A DNA stretch of 64,000 bases from Metabacillus litoralis (GCF_020524045.1 NZ_JAIVKL010000009.1:1-64000), one strand, 5' to 3'. Positions 44,853 through 53,921 are shown, counted from the first letter of the stretch. Made by a program: numbers and translations. The notes: generated by a model from the letters alone, not told the origin.

Positions 44853-45854
44853 ATGCAACAATCTAGTCAACTGAAGGTGATTAGTATAATAACAGGGATT
44901 GTTGTTATTGTTATTTTGGGAGCCATTATCTTTCAATCTAGGGGTATAATTTTGCAAGCTACATCTAATGTTTTTAGTGGGAAAACAAAGGCGACTATTA
45001 TGACATCAGATGTTGTCGTTGATCAAAGCTGGGGAAGTCTTGCCTATAAAGGGATGCTGAAAATAGAAGAGCAATACCCAGTAAATGTATCATTTTATAG
45101 TGAAATAGATACTGAAAAGAAAATGAAAGAAACCATTTCAAAAGCAATTAACGAGGGCTCAAAACTAATTATCGGCCATGGTCGGGAATTTTCTGATAGT
45201 TTTACTGCTGCAGCTAAAAAACATAAAGACGTTTATTTTATTACAATTCACGGAACATCTAAATATAGTAATCAATCTGTTTATACGTTTGATCAAGGGG
45301 AGCTAGAATATTTTGCGGCGTTATCGACTACCTTTGTCACAAAAACAAATAAAGTAGCATTAATTGACGCAACTTACGCACGAGAGAAAAACCCTGAATT
45401 TGAAGAAGCTCTTACCTACTATAATCCAGAGATAGAATTCTATTATGAATCTGTCGGAAGCAGAGATGATGGTGTTACTGCTACAAAAATTTTAAAGAAA
45501 TTGATCGAGCAAGGTGTGGATGTTGTTTATAGTAAGGGTAATTCCTTCAATCGTGATATTATAGATCTAGCTAAAAAAGAGGGAATATATGTTATTGGTT
45601 ATTTGGATGATCAATCATATATGGCAAAAAATCTTGTTTTGACAAGTGTAACAAATGATGTGTCACAAGCTTATGTTTCAATCATGGAAGATTATTTTAG
45701 TTCAGAAGGTATACCTCACGGGAAAGTGATGTTAACTGAAGAAGATGGAGTATACAGCTTAGCTCCTTTTGGTCCGATGTTATCTAAAGAAAATATTGAA
45801 TTTATAGAAAATGAGATGAAACGTTATAAACAAGGTGAGTTGATCTTTCCATAA
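44853..45854 (+). CDS. Med-like BMP-family protein
   Basis: About 333 residues. One N-terminal membrane anchor (about 8-27) without a lipobox, then a periplasmic-binding-protein fold of the BMP (basic membrane protein, PF02608) family. WGSLAYKGMLKIEEQYPVNV, SKLIIGHGREFSDSF, GVDVVYSKGNSFNRDIIDLA and GIYVIGYLDDQS parallel B. subtilis Med, a positive factor for comK expression. Here no comZ follows. Instead a sporulation-type histidine kinase is next, so this protein may sense a ligand for it. Start at ATG 44853 with AAGGGGAG 7 nt upstream. Confidence 0.8.
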   Translation: MQQSSQLKVISIITGIVVIVILGAIIFQSRGIILQATSNVFSGKTKATIMTSDVVVDQSWGSLAYKGMLKIEEQYPVNVSFYSEIDTEKKMKETISKAINEGSKLIIGHGREFSDSFTAAAKKHKDVYFITIHGTSKYSNQSVYTFDQGELEYFAALSTTFVTKTNKVALIDATYAREKNPEFEEALTYYNPEIEFYYESVGSRDDGVTATKILKKLIEQGVDVVYSKGNSFNRDIIDLAKKEGIYVIGYLDDQSYMAKNLVLTSVTNDVSQAYVSIMEDYFSSEGIPHGKVMLTEEDGVYSLAPFGPMLSKENIEFIENEMKRYKQGELIFP

Positions 45855-45867
45855 TTTTTTTTTGTAA

Positions 45868-46012
45868 ACTTTGTGGCTTTAACAACCCACTTTATAAAGT
45901 CTAGTGGCATCTTTTCTGATAGATAAATACCATTTATGCGATAAAAAGACTGTTTTCAAAAGATAATTTAGGCGCTTAGGAACAATCTTTCAGAAAAGAG
46001 ACTTTCATAAAA
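45868..46012 (-). repeat. Dispersed repeat family A, copy between Med-like and kinase genes
   Basis: About 145 bp that begins GTAAACTTTGTGGCTTT and ends GGAACAATCTTTCAGAAAAG plus AGACTTTC, with the shared interior TCTAGTGGCATCTTTTCT. Opposite in orientation to the copy at 5113. Its end is 24 nt from the kinase start, so it forms the kinase leader. Confidence 0.6.
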
Positions 46013-46035
46013 AAACAGTAGTTAGGAGGATTGTG

Positions 46036-47829
46036 ATGAAAAAGCTAGTTAAAATAATGTCATTTCGATCAAAAATTCTCACAACCCTTCTACTATTAAC
46101 TCTTCTTTTAAGTGGATTTTCTTTAATACTCGTTCAATCAATCGAAGAGATTACGAAAGTGAGTAATAAAATTAAGCGGACAAATATACCAGAGCTATAC
46201 TTATTAAACCATTGGGAAAAAGAACTTGGAGTAAAAGAATATATTGTTAATGATTATTTAGCAAATGACTTATGCTGTAACCTTATTGAAGAATATCAAG
46301 CTTATACTTTAGATAAAGAAGAAAAGCTAGAAAGCTCAGATTCCATACCAGATTCATTGAATAATATAAAAAAAAGGCTAGAATTATTAGATTTCATGAT
46401 CATCAACAATATTCAAGGTCTTATTGATTATGGAGATAAGCCGGCTACAAGAGAGTATTTTCAGTCAACTTTTTTACCGCAATTTAATGAGTTGAAACAA
46501 GATATTAGTACAGCTAAACAAGAAGCAATTTCACAGTTTGATGGTCATTCTAACCAATTTTCCACAATTATAAAAAGCTCATTATGGCTACTTATCTTGG
46601 TTACAGCGGGAGCTATTTTACTATCCATATTCGTTTCTTATCGGATTAGCTCAAGCTTAACAAAACCAATCGAGACTGTCGTAAATAAAGTAGATAAAAT
46701 TGCTAATGGGGAATACGGGCTGACTATTCATTCAACAGAACAAACGGAGTTTAAACAACTAACAAACTCGATCAATCAAATGTCTGTAAAACTAAGAGAA
46801 TCGTTTAACACGATTGTGAATGATAAAGTTTACCGTGATCAAATACTAAACTCGTTGCCTGTTGGGATTATAAGAATCACAGATGATCCATTAGAAATGA
46901 CGAGTAATTCTACAGCTGCAAATATTCTTAACATGGATAATGAAGAAATAGATAATAAATGCTTAGTACACATCGAAGAATTAAATGCAGATTTCTGGAA
47001 AATTCTATCTACAAAGGCATTAACATCTCATACAAAAGTGATTTTTATAACAGAGCAAGGAGAAAAACACTTACTAGTTTCTCAGGCAGAGCTTAAAAAT
47101 CAACAGCAACAAGTGATAGGTAGAATCGTTAATTTTGTAGATATAACTGAAACAGAAGTAATGGAAAAACGAATGCATAAATCCGAGAAGTTAGCTGTTG
47201 TTGGTGAAATAGCTGCAGGTGCAGCTCATGAAATTCGTAATCCGCTAGCTGTGATTCATGGCTTTCTATCATTGATGGAACAATCCATCTCAAATAAAAA
47301 TAAAGAACAATATCATATCCCACTTCTTATGAAAGAAGTAGAACGAATCAATACGATCATTGAAGAGATGCTTCTTTTATCTAAACCAGGAGCTCCAAAT
47401 AAAAAGGAAGTCTTCTTGGAAGATGTTCTTAAAGATTTTTTACCTCTTATTATTGAGGCATCTGAGAATATCGACTTTTCAGTTAACCTGAGCAGGATAC
47501 CGCTTCATATTGATGCGAAACAAATAAAGCAGGTTTTTCACAATTTAATACGTAATAGTATTGAAGCAATGGACGGAAAAGGTCATTTATCGATTTTTTC
47601 AGTCGTGCAAAATAACTTGTATCATATCTTTATTAAGGATACAGGCCAAGGAATTCCTAAACACATTATTGATCATTTATATGAACCATTTACAACCAAC
47701 AAGGAAAATGGAACCGGTTTAGGATTAATGGTTGTGAAAAGAGTTATTGAAAATCACGATGGACATATAGAGTTACATGATACATCTAAAGAAGGAACAA
47801 CCTTCTTAATAAGCTTGCCTTTGAAATAG
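46036..47829 (+). CDS. Sensor histidine kinase, sporulation-kinase type
   Basis: About 597 residues. TM1 at about 15-34, an external domain of about 145 residues (helical, four-helix-bundle-like), TM2 at about 181-203, HAMP at about 204-257, PAS at about 268-370, HisKA with GEIAAGAAHEIRNPLAVIHG (phospho-His at about 398) and a HATPase domain with NLIRNSIEAMDG (N box), DTGQGIP (G1) and GTGLGLMVVKRV (G2). The H-box and short dimerisation helix are like KinA-KinE, which feed the Spo0F-Spo0A relay. No response regulator is adjacent, so it is an orphan kinase, as those are. ATG follows AGGAGG by 6 nt. Confidence 0.9.
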   Translation: MKKLVKIMSFRSKILTTLLLLTLLLSGFSLILVQSIEEITKVSNKIKRTNIPELYLLNHWEKELGVKEYIVNDYLANDLCCNLIEEYQAYTLDKEEKLESSDSIPDSLNNIKKRLELLDFMIINNIQGLIDYGDKPATREYFQSTFLPQFNELKQDISTAKQEAISQFDGHSNQFSTIIKSSLWLLILVTAGAILLSIFVSYRISSSLTKPIETVVNKVDKIANGEYGLTIHSTEQTEFKQLTNSINQMSVKLRESFNTIVNDKVYRDQILNSLPVGIIRITDDPLEMTSNSTAANILNMDNEEIDNKCLVHIEELNADFWKILSTKALTSHTKVIFITEQGEKHLLVSQAELKNQQQQVIGRIVNFVDITETEVMEKRMHKSEKLAVVGEIAAGAAHEIRNPLAVIHGFLSLMEQSISNKNKEQYHIPLLMKEVERINTIIEEMLLLSKPGAPNKKEVFLEDVLKDFLPLIIEASENIDFSVNLSRIPLHIDAKQIKQVFHNLIRNSIEAMDGKGHLSIFSVVQNNLYHIFIKDTGQGIPKHIIDHLYEPFTTNKENGTGLGLMVVKRVIENHDGHIELHDTSKEGTTFLISLPLK

Positions 47830-47876
47830 GTGGCTGATTTTAAAAGTTGGAAGACAAAGATATAGATGTGATGTGG

Positions 47877-47906
47877 CGTGAATTCATATTTGAATTCACG
47901 TTTTTT
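47877..47906 (+). terminator. Terminator of histidine kinase gene
   Basis: CGTGAATTCA / TGAATTCACG stem with a TATT loop and six T. Confidence 0.85.
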
Positions 47907-47935
47907 CTGTTTAATTTCATCTTGTTGGTGAATGA

Positions 47936-48046
47936 GGCCTATAAGTGAGAGGAGAAATCAAGAACAAAAGGCCGCCATATAAGCCGATAAAGCCCATAAG
48001 CGAGAGGCACCCCCGAGCAAAAGGCCATCATAAGCACCAATAAGCT
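47936..48046. repeat. Two imperfect 55-bp direct repeats
   Basis: Two adjacent units sharing CATAAGCGAGAGG-type starts (CTATAAGTGAGAGG in the first), an AACAAAAGGCC / AGCAAAAGGCC block and an ATAAGC end. Non-coding and locally richer in G and A than its surroundings. Confidence 0.45.
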
Positions 48047-48069
48047 CTCTAATAAACAATAAAACACAA

Positions 48070-48101
48070 AAAAGGATGACAAAACCAATTGTCATCCTTT
48101 T
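48070..48101. terminator. Bidirectional terminator before glnS end
   Basis: AAAAGGATGACAA / TTGTCATCCTTTT perfect stem, loop AACCAA. Serves the minus-strand glnS gene. Confidence 0.85.
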
Positions 48102-48108
48102 CTACACT

Positions 48109-49779
48109 TTATTTTAATTTAAAAGAGCTTTTCAATGAAACAATGCGATTGAAAACTACCTTTTCCTTTGTTGTATGCTTAGGATCTACATTAAAGTAGC
48201 CGTGACGGAAAAATTGGTATTTGTCGTGTGCTTGCACGTTTTCCATATTAGGTTCAACAAAGCCTTGGGAAATTTCTAATGAATTTGGATTTACATAATC
48301 AAGGAATGTTTTTTCCTCTGATTGATCTGCTTCCTCATCCTGTTCTTCTTTATCAAGAATAAGTGGTTCATATAAACGGAATTCAGCTGGAAGCGAGTGT
48401 TTAGCGTCAACCCAGTGTAGAGTTCCTTTTACTTTACGACCTGTAAAACCAGTGCCGCTCTTTGTTTCAGGATCGTACGTACAATGAATTTCTACAACAT
48501 TTCCAGCGTCGTCTTTAATTACATCTTCACATTTAATGAAATATGCATGCTTTAGGCGAACTTCATTACCTGGGAATAGTCGGAAATATTTTTTTGGAGG
48601 ATCCTCCATAAAGTCTTCTTGTTCGATATAAATCTCACGAGAAAATGGTATTTGTCTTGATCCCATATCTGGATTTTCTGGATTGATTTCTGCATCAAGC
48701 ATTTCAACTTGATCTTCAGGATAGTTTGTAATAACCACCTTAAGTGGCTTTAAAATCCCCATTGTTCGTGGAGATTTTAGCTTTAGATCTTCACGAACGA
48801 AGTGCTCAAGCATTGCTTCATCTACTAAACCAGATCCTTTTGAAACACCCGTTTCTTTAACAAATTCACGAATAGATTCTGGAGTATATCCTTTTCTTCT
48901 TAATCCAGAGATCGTTGGCATCCTAGGATCATCCCAGCCATCTACATATTTTTCATCAACAAGCTGTTTTAATTTCCGCTTGCTCATTACTGTGTTTGTA
49001 ATATTTAAGCGACCAAATTCAATTTGTTGAGGCTTATTATCCATTTCACATTCTTCAACAATCCAGTTATATAACGGGCGTTGATCTTCGAATTCTGTTG
49101 TACATAAAGAATGTGTGATTCCTTCAATTGCATCCTCAAGAGGGTGAGCAAAAGCATACATTGGATAAATACACCAAGCATCGCCAGTATTATGGTGTGA
49201 TGCATGTGCAACACGGTAGATAACAGGGTCTCGTAGGTTGATATTTGGAGAAGACATATCAATTTTAGCACGAAGCACCTTCTCACCGTTTGCAAACTCA
49301 CCTTTACGCATACGATCAAACAAATCAAGATTTTCATCCACCGTACGATTGCGGTGGGGACTTTCTTTACCAGGCTCTTTTAAAGTACCACGATATTCTC
49401 TGATTTCATCAGCAGTTAAATCATCCACATATGCTTTCCCTTTTTTAATAAGAAGGATTGCACGGTTGTACATTTCTTCAAAATAGTCAGAAGCGAAGAA
49501 CATACCATCCCATTCATACCCGAGCCATGCTACATCTTCTTTAATCGCTTCAACATATTCTGTATCTTCTTTTAAAGGATTTGTGTCATCAAATCGTAAG
49601 TTTGTTTTCCCTTTAAAATCATCTGCTAATCCAAAATTAATGACGATCGATTTTGCGTGGCCAATATGTAAATAGCCATTCGGTTCAGGTGGAAATCGAG
49701 TATAGACATTGTCACGTTTTCCGTTCTCTAGGTCCTCTTTAATAATACTTCTAATAAAGTTTGAGGAATTGTGTTCCAA
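48109..49779 (-). CDS. glnS: Glutaminyl-tRNA synthetase
   Basis: A 556-residue class I synthetase that charges tRNA-Gln with glutamine. The HIGH motif is in [15 protein letters not shown] (about 32-46), with FDDTNP and a KMSKS-equivalent VMSKRKL at about 264-270. The C-terminal half has the anticodon-binding beta-barrels ([14 protein letters not shown] and [18 protein letters not shown]). B. subtilis and close relatives lack GlnRS and make Gln-tRNA through GluRS and GatCAB, so its presence is notable and suggests an acquired second route. The start is TTG; AAAGG lies 11 nt upstream, and an in-frame stop just beyond rules out a longer start. No T-box leader was seen. Confidence 0.96.
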   Translation of the reverse strand: MEHNSSNFIRSIIKEDLENGKRDNVYTRFPPEPNGYLHIGHAKSIVINFGLADDFKGKTNLRFDDTNPLKEDTEYVEAIKEDVAWLGYEWDGMFFASDYFEEMYNRAILLIKKGKAYVDDLTADEIREYRGTLKEPGKESPHRNRTVDENLDLFDRMRKGEFANGEKVLRAKIDMSSPNINLRDPVIYRVAHASHHNTGDAWCIYPMYAFAHPLEDAIEGITHSLCTTEFEDQRPLYNWIVEECEMDNKPQQIEFGRLNITNTVMSKRKLKQLVDEKYVDGWDDPRMPTISGLRRKGYTPESIREFVKETGVSKGSGLVDEAMLEHFVREDLKLKSPRTMGILKPLKVVITNYPEDQVEMLDAEINPENPDMGSRQIPFSREIYIEQEDFMEDPPKKYFRLFPGNEVRLKHAYFIKCEDVIKDDAGNVVEIHCTYDPETKSGTGFTGRKVKGTLHWVDAKHSLPAEFRLYEPLILDKEEQDEEADQSEEKTFLDYVNPNSLEISQGFVEPNMENVQAHDKYQFFRHGYFNVDPKHTTKEKVVFNRIVSLKSSFKLK

Positions 49780-49925
49780 GTTAAATCAAACCTTTCTTTT
49801 ATATGTAAAATAAGTCCTGCTTACCATTATACCAATAGATAAGCAAAAGGTTAATTTTGCGAAGGTATTTTTCTAGGTAAGATAAAAAAATTCATTAATT
49901 TAGATCTGGATAGTTCTTTTTACAA

Positions 49926-50086
49926 GGCTCTTTTCTGAAAGATTGTTGCTAATTAACTTAATTTCCTGTTAGTAACAATGTTTTTATTATATATAAGTAC
50001 TATTCTAAGAAGAAAAGATGCCACTAGACTTTATACAGTGCTGTTTTCTTCATATGACTAAAAGCAACAAAGTTTACGAAAATAGC
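49926..50086 (+). repeat. Dispersed repeat family A, copy upstream of glnS
   Basis: A 161-bp element bounded by GGCTCTTTTCTGAAAGATTG at the left and AGCAACAAAGTTTACGAAAA plus TAGCC at the right. A further right-end-like fragment (AGCAATATTTTTTCAGAAAA plus AAGCCTTAG) is at 50347-50375, so the 49780-50399 gap seems to be built from one full and one partial copy. The rest of the gap, to the MFS start, shows no gene. Confidence 0.65.
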
Positions 50087-50399
50087 CTTTTACAATTATT
50101 TAGGAAATGCATGCTAAGAACGAATCATATCTTACTGATAATATATATAATTGCAGAAACTCGTGATCAGTATACTAACGATAATAAAAAAAGAATGTTT
50201 TCACAAGCTTGGTTGCTTTACAACTACATTTCTATAGATAAAAAAAGAGGAATTAATTGGAAGTTGTTGAATTATTATATATCGTGCGTTAGATAAAATG
50301 TTTCTTAAAAGCTAACACAGTTTCTACCTGAATATTGTAGTACAAAGCAATATTTTTTCAGAAAAAAGCCTTAGTTAATGAACATGTGGAGGAAAAAAG

Positions 50400-51656
50400 A
50401 TGAACAAACAATCAAGTTTTAAAGAGTTTATGAGTAATAGGTTTGTGCGTGCTATATTACTTTCTGGTTTGTTTCTACAGCTTGGCATTTGGGTAAGAAA
50501 TTTTTCAGTGCTTTTGTTTGTTATGGAGCAAACGAATGAAGATCCGTTTGCTGTCTCAATGATATCAGTTGCAGAGTTTGCACCGATTTTTATCTTTTCA
50601 ATTATTGGAGGAACGTTTGCTGATCGTTGGAGACCAAAGAAAACGATGGTTTGGTGTGATGTATTAAGTGCCATTTCAGTTTTTGCTGTGTTATTCACGT
50701 TAATGTTTGCCACTTGGAAAATTGTCTTTTTTGCCATGCTGATTTCATCTATCCTTTCACAATTTTCACAGCCTTCAGGTATGAAATTATTTAAGTTGCA
50801 TGTTCCAGAAGAGCAACTTCAAATGGGAATGTCCATTTATCAAACAATGATTGCGCTATTTATGATTTTAGGACCTGTCATTGGAGCTTTTGTTTTTCAA
50901 CAATATGGAATTGAACTCTCAATTGCAATCACTGGAGTCATGTTTATTTTCTCAGCCTTAGCACTAACATTCCTACCTAGAGATCGAGAGGTGGAAAAGA
51001 AGGAAATTCCAACGACTGTGAAAGAAGAATTTATTCAAGGCTTCAACTATGTGGTGAACAATAAATTTTTAAGACTGTTAGGAGCAAACTTTTTTGTTGC
51101 TGGTTTAGCTATAGGTTTAATCCAGCCTTTAGGGATTTTCATCGTGACTGAGCAGTTACAGATGGATAAAGAATTTGTGCAGTGGTTTATGGCGATCAAT
51201 GGTATTGCCATGATTATAGGTGGAGGAATCGCTTTAGCTCTATCTAAAAAAATAACACCAATTCGAATGCTAGCAGCAGGAATGGTAGTAAATGCAATCA
51301 TGATTTCTGTTATAGGGTTTTCAGAGATTCTCTGGCTAACATTAGTTGCACAGTTTTTTACAGGCTTAATGATGCCAGCGATACAAATTAGTATTAATAC
51401 AATGATTTTACAAAATGCAGAGGAAGCATTTATAGGACGTGTCAATGGGATAATGACGCCACTATTTATGGGAGCGATGGTCATCATGATGAGTCTCGCT
51501 GGTTTATTAAAAACATATCTCGGTTTAGTTCTTTCTTATCAAATTTCAGGAGTATGCATGCTTATTGGAGTCGTTCTTGTTCTTCCACTTGTCCTAAAGC
51601 GGCGGTCTGTGGATACTCAAGTGAACATGAAAACAACTGTGAAGGTTGTTAAATAG
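50400..51656 (+). CDS. MFS transporter (drug-efflux-like, DHA3 type)
   Basis: A 418-residue protein with 12 predicted helices. Motif A between TM2 and TM3 is GGTFADRWRPKKTMV, the MFS GxxxDrxGrkk pattern, and the second half carries GRVNGIMTPLFMGAMVI. The layout resembles macrolide-efflux (MefA-like) exporters of the DHA3 group, driven by the proton gradient. Actual substrates cannot be read. GTGGAGGAAAAAAG precedes the ATG. Monocistronic, with a terminator. Confidence 0.88.
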   Translation: MNKQSSFKEFMSNRFVRAILLSGLFLQLGIWVRNFSVLLFVMEQTNEDPFAVSMISVAEFAPIFIFSIIGGTFADRWRPKKTMVWCDVLSAISVFAVLFTLMFATWKIVFFAMLISSILSQFSQPSGMKLFKLHVPEEQLQMGMSIYQTMIALFMILGPVIGAFVFQQYGIELSIAITGVMFIFSALALTFLPRDREVEKKEIPTTVKEEFIQGFNYVVNNKFLRLLGANFFVAGLAIGLIQPLGIFIVTEQLQMDKEFVQWFMAINGIAMIIGGGIALALSKKITPIRMLAAGMVVNAIMISVIGFSEILWLTLVAQFFTGLMMPAIQISINTMILQNAEEAFIGRVNGIMTPLFMGAMVIMMSLAGLLKTYLGLVLSYQISGVCMLIGVVLVLPLVLKRRSVDTQVNMKTTVKVVK

Positions 51657-51668
51657 AAATAGATTTTC

Positions 51669-51717
51669 AAGCATAAGACACGGGGTCTACAGAGAACCCA
51701 AGCTCTTATGCTTTTTT
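51669..51717 (+). terminator. Terminator of MFS gene
   Basis: Outer AAGCATAAGA / TCTTATGCTT stem with an inner GGGT / ACCC stem in the loop, then T6. Confidence 0.75.
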
Positions 51718-51771
51718 GAATAATTGAGAGGTAATAGTAGAAAATAACCAAGTCAATGAGGAGGTGGAAAT

Positions 51772-51897
51772 ATGCCAAACTTAAACGATAACAAATTCAG
51801 AAAAATCCAGTCAGAAAGCCAAAAGCAAGGGAAGTCTCAAGAAGAATATGCAGCAGAACTTGAAATGAACAAATTGAAGAGTCAAAAACGAAAATAA
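51772..51897 (+). CDS. Small charged protein, 41 residues
   Basis: A short ORF, MPNLNDNKFRKIQSESQKQG onward, ending KSQKRK. It has a strong AGGAGGTGG ribosome binding site 4-6 nt before the ATG, which supports translation despite the size. The composition (Lys, Gln, Glu, Ser; no hydrophobic helix) suggests a disordered or single-helix protein such as a small spore or stress protein. No family is recognised with confidence. Confidence 0.55.
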   Translation: MPNLNDNKFRKIQSESQKQGKSQEEYAAELEMNKLKSQKRK

Positions 51898-51907
51898 TAT
51901 GTACTGA

Positions 51908-52146
51908 GGTTGGGACACAAGTATTGAACAAAAATAGAAACTGAACAATGGTTGTAGGTGTAGTTATTTAAGTTGCGACTGAAATATACTCTGCTTTCCG
52001 CGGGAAGCTGGCAAGCCTCCTGGTGCTAGGCGCTGTGAGGCCTAGCAAAAGCGTTGCATCTCGCTATGGTCTACGTATTTTTCATCAGCTAAGCATTTAC
52101 TTTTGTTCAGAATTTTTGTTAATTACTTGGTTTATGTCCCAGCCCC
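51908..52146 (+). repeat. Dispersed repeat family C, copy 2
   Basis: About 240 bp with ends GGTTGGGACACAAGTATTGA and TTAATTACTTGGTTTATGTC plus CCAGCCCC, whose complements pair. Shares AAAAATAGAAACTGAACAAT, GTTGTAGGTGTAG, TGAAATATACTC and GGGAAGCTGGCAAGCC with copy 1 at 1453. It is longer than copy 1 by an inserted GC-rich hairpin (GCTAGGC...GCCTAGC). Confidence 0.6.
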
Positions 52147-52247
52147 TTCTTGTTTTATAAGCTGATTTCGTTATCTTTGTTGTTTTTGACTATAAGAATA
52201 CTGTTTCCAACACTTAAATAGTTTAATTAGTGACCAGTATTTACGTT

Positions 52248-52331
52248 AATCGTTCAATTTTTCATGATAATCGTTCAACTTTCGAAGGTAATCGTTCAAC
52301 TTTTCATGATAATCGTTCAACTTTTTTAATT
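52248..52331 (-). repeat. 21-bp tandem array, locus 2
   Basis: Four 21-bp units beginning AATCGTTCAACTTTTCATGA at 52248, 52269, 52290 and 52311. It is the inverse complement of the array at 31908-32009. A 61-codon + strand ORF through it (repeating NRSTFHD) is a by-product of the 21-bp period. Confidence 0.75.
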
Positions 52332-52440
52332 AATCCATCATTCGACAAAATCCGCCGTCCCACGCTGCATCACCCTACTTACCATCACCGTTTTGCAGCT
52401 GAAAATAAAAATTAATAAGTTAGAAAATTTGAAATAATGG

Positions 52441-52469
52441 TTGACATTAATGCGATACCCTATTAAAGT
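52441..52469 (+). promoter_or_regulatory. Candidate promoter of the S-box unit
   Basis: TTGACA at 52441 and TAAAGT at 52464 with a 17-bp spacer, 37 bp before the riboswitch. Confidence 0.5.
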
Positions 52470-52505
52470 ATACATATTGTTAATTTACTTAAATTCATAA
52501 ACTAA

Positions 52506-52618
52506 TCTCTTATCAAGAGTGGCAGAGGGACTGGCCCGATGACGCCCGGCAACCGTTCTATACAAATTAGAATTGGTGCTAAATCCTGCAGAACCGTTTG
52601 GTTTTGGAAGATAAGAGA
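52506..52618 (+). ncRNA. SAM-I (S-box) riboswitch
   Basis: The conserved S-box core is present: CTTATCAAGAG, then GCAGAGGGACTGGCCCGATG, CCGGCAACC, and a GGTGCTAAATCCTGCAG segment. Helix P1 pairs TCTCTTATC (52506-52514) with GATAAGAGA (52610-52618). SAM-I aptamers bind S-adenosylmethionine and, when bound, favour a terminator that stops the downstream genes. Here the 3' P1 strand AGAGAGG (52614-52620) can pair instead with CCTCTCT (52646-52652) of the terminator, a full antiterminator switch. It leads a ribose-type ABC transporter. Confidence 0.93.
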
Positions 52619-52643
52619 GGCGATCCCTATATATTTGTGGTGA

Positions 52644-52670
52644 AACCTCTCTATCTCAGAGAGGTTTTTT
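52644..52670 (+). terminator. Riboswitch expression-platform terminator
   Basis: AACCTCTCT / AGAGAGGTT stem, loop ATCTC, T run. Its left arm is also the antiterminator partner of the aptamer's P1 strand. Confidence 0.9.
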
Positions 52671-52725
52671 GATGTTTTTATAAGTAAACAAAAATTTAGA
52701 AGAGAGAAAAGGGGAGTTAACTAAC

Positions 52726-53850
52726 ATGAAAAACAAAATTTACAATTCAGCATTTATTTTCATTTTAGCATTTACATTACTACTTACAGGTTGTTCTTCA
52801 AGTGGAGATTCTGCTAAATCCACAGCTGGTAAAGGGAATCCAGATGTTTCTTTAGAAAATGTTCCAGAACGCTTTGCAGAGGGTGAAGGCGCGAAAATTA
52901 AAGTTATTCGTAAAATTGGTGGAGACGATCATACTGCACAATTTTTAGCTGGTGCGAAAGAAGAAGGAGAAGCACTTGGTTTCACAGTTGATGTATTTAC
53001 GGCAAACGGTGACACAGCGAAGTTCCATGATGCGATCGCACAAGGCTTAACAGAAGATTATGATGGTTTTATTATTTCACATGGTGATGATGATGCAACA
53101 GTTGAGGCTGTGCAAAAGCTAGTTGATGCTGGTAAAAGTGTTGTTACATTTGATTCTAATGACAAGTTATCAACAATTGATGGTGTAACATTAACTTCAC
53201 AGGATGATGAGGCACTTGCAAAACTAGCGTTAGATCAGTTGGTGAAGGATTTTAATGGTGAGGCAAAAATTGCTTATCTTTGGGTAGATGGATTTCCTCC
53301 AATGGTGAGAAGAAATAAAGTGTATCAAGAAACGTTGGATAATAACCCAGGTATTAAAGAGATTGAGAGATTTGGTGTGGCAGCTGAGGATACATCAGTA
53401 CAAACACAAAATGCAGTTGCGTCAATGCTGAACAAACATCCTAAAGGTGAAATCGATGCGATTTTTGCTACATGGGATGCATTCGCAATTGGTGCAGCAC
53501 GTGCGATTAAAGAAGCTGGTCGTGATGAAATTAAAATCTACGGTATCGATGTTTCCAATGCAGATCTTCAAGAAATCCAAACAGAAGAAAGTTCTTGGAA
53601 ATATACAGCGGCAGTTGATCCAAAGTTAATTGGAGCTGTTGATATGAGATTATTAGCAAAGAAATTAGCTGGTGAAGAAACACCTGCAACATATAATTTA
53701 GAAGCATCATTAATTTCTCAAGAAACATTATTGCAATCTAGTGAACCAATTAACATGGTAAACCTAGCAGATACAATTGAAGGCTGGGGAAAATCAACTG
53801 CATTTGAAGAAGAGTGGATGAAAACGTTAAAAGAATATTATAAAAAATAA
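52726..53850 (+). CDS. Sugar-type ABC transporter binding lipoprotein (S-box controlled)
   Basis: A 374-residue lipoprotein with lipobox LLLTGCSSS (Cys at about 23). The mature part is a periplasmic-binding fold of the RbsB/LacI-like group (PF13407): AQFLAGAKEEGEALGFTVDV, DAIAQGLTEDYDGFIISHGD, VVTFDSND, GEIDAIFATWDAFAIGAARA and KIYGIDVSNADL. Ligands of this group are mostly pentoses, hexoses or AI-2. The riboswitch just upstream points to a sulfur-linked ligand; methylthioribose or a related sugar is a reasonable guess only. A hairpin follows before the ATPase gene. Confidence 0.9.
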   Translation: MKNKIYNSAFIFILAFTLLLTGCSSSGDSAKSTAGKGNPDVSLENVPERFAEGEGAKIKVIRKIGGDDHTAQFLAGAKEEGEALGFTVDVFTANGDTAKFHDAIAQGLTEDYDGFIISHGDDDATVEAVQKLVDAGKSVVTFDSNDKLSTIDGVTLTSQDDEALAKLALDQLVKDFNGEAKIAYLWVDGFPPMVRRNKVYQETLDNNPGIKEIERFGVAAEDTSVQTQNAVASMLNKHPKGEIDAIFATWDAFAIGAARAIKEAGRDEIKIYGIDVSNADLQEIQTEESSWKYTAAVDPKLIGAVDMRLLAKKLAGEETPATYNLEASLISQETLLQSSEPINMVNLADTIEGWGKSTAFEEEWMKTLKEYYKK

Positions 53851-53886
53851 AACACGGAGCAATGTTTTGAAGTAGAAAACGAAGGT

Positions 53887-53921
53887 AGCACTCTCTATTT
53901 CTTAGAGAGTGTTATCTTTTT
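53887..53921 (+). terminator. Intercistronic hairpin after binding-protein gene
   Basis: AGCACTCTCTA / TAGAGAGTGTT stem followed by ATCTTTTTC. It probably acts as a partial terminator or mRNA stabiliser, giving more binding protein than membrane complex. Confidence 0.65.

Noticed and set aside
50018-50296. A 92-codon + strand ORF before the MFS gene
   Set aside because: It starts inside a family A repeat, has no ribosome binding site and resembles no protein.
49780-50399. T-box leader expected before glnS
   Set aside because: No AGGGTGGNACCGCG-type T-box sequence or matching terminator is seen; the region is filled by family A repeat DNA.
52230-52415. A 61-codon ORF with NRSTFHD repeats
   Set aside because: The 21-bp period keeps the frame open; there is no ribosome binding site, and the inverse array at 31908 does not code in the same way.
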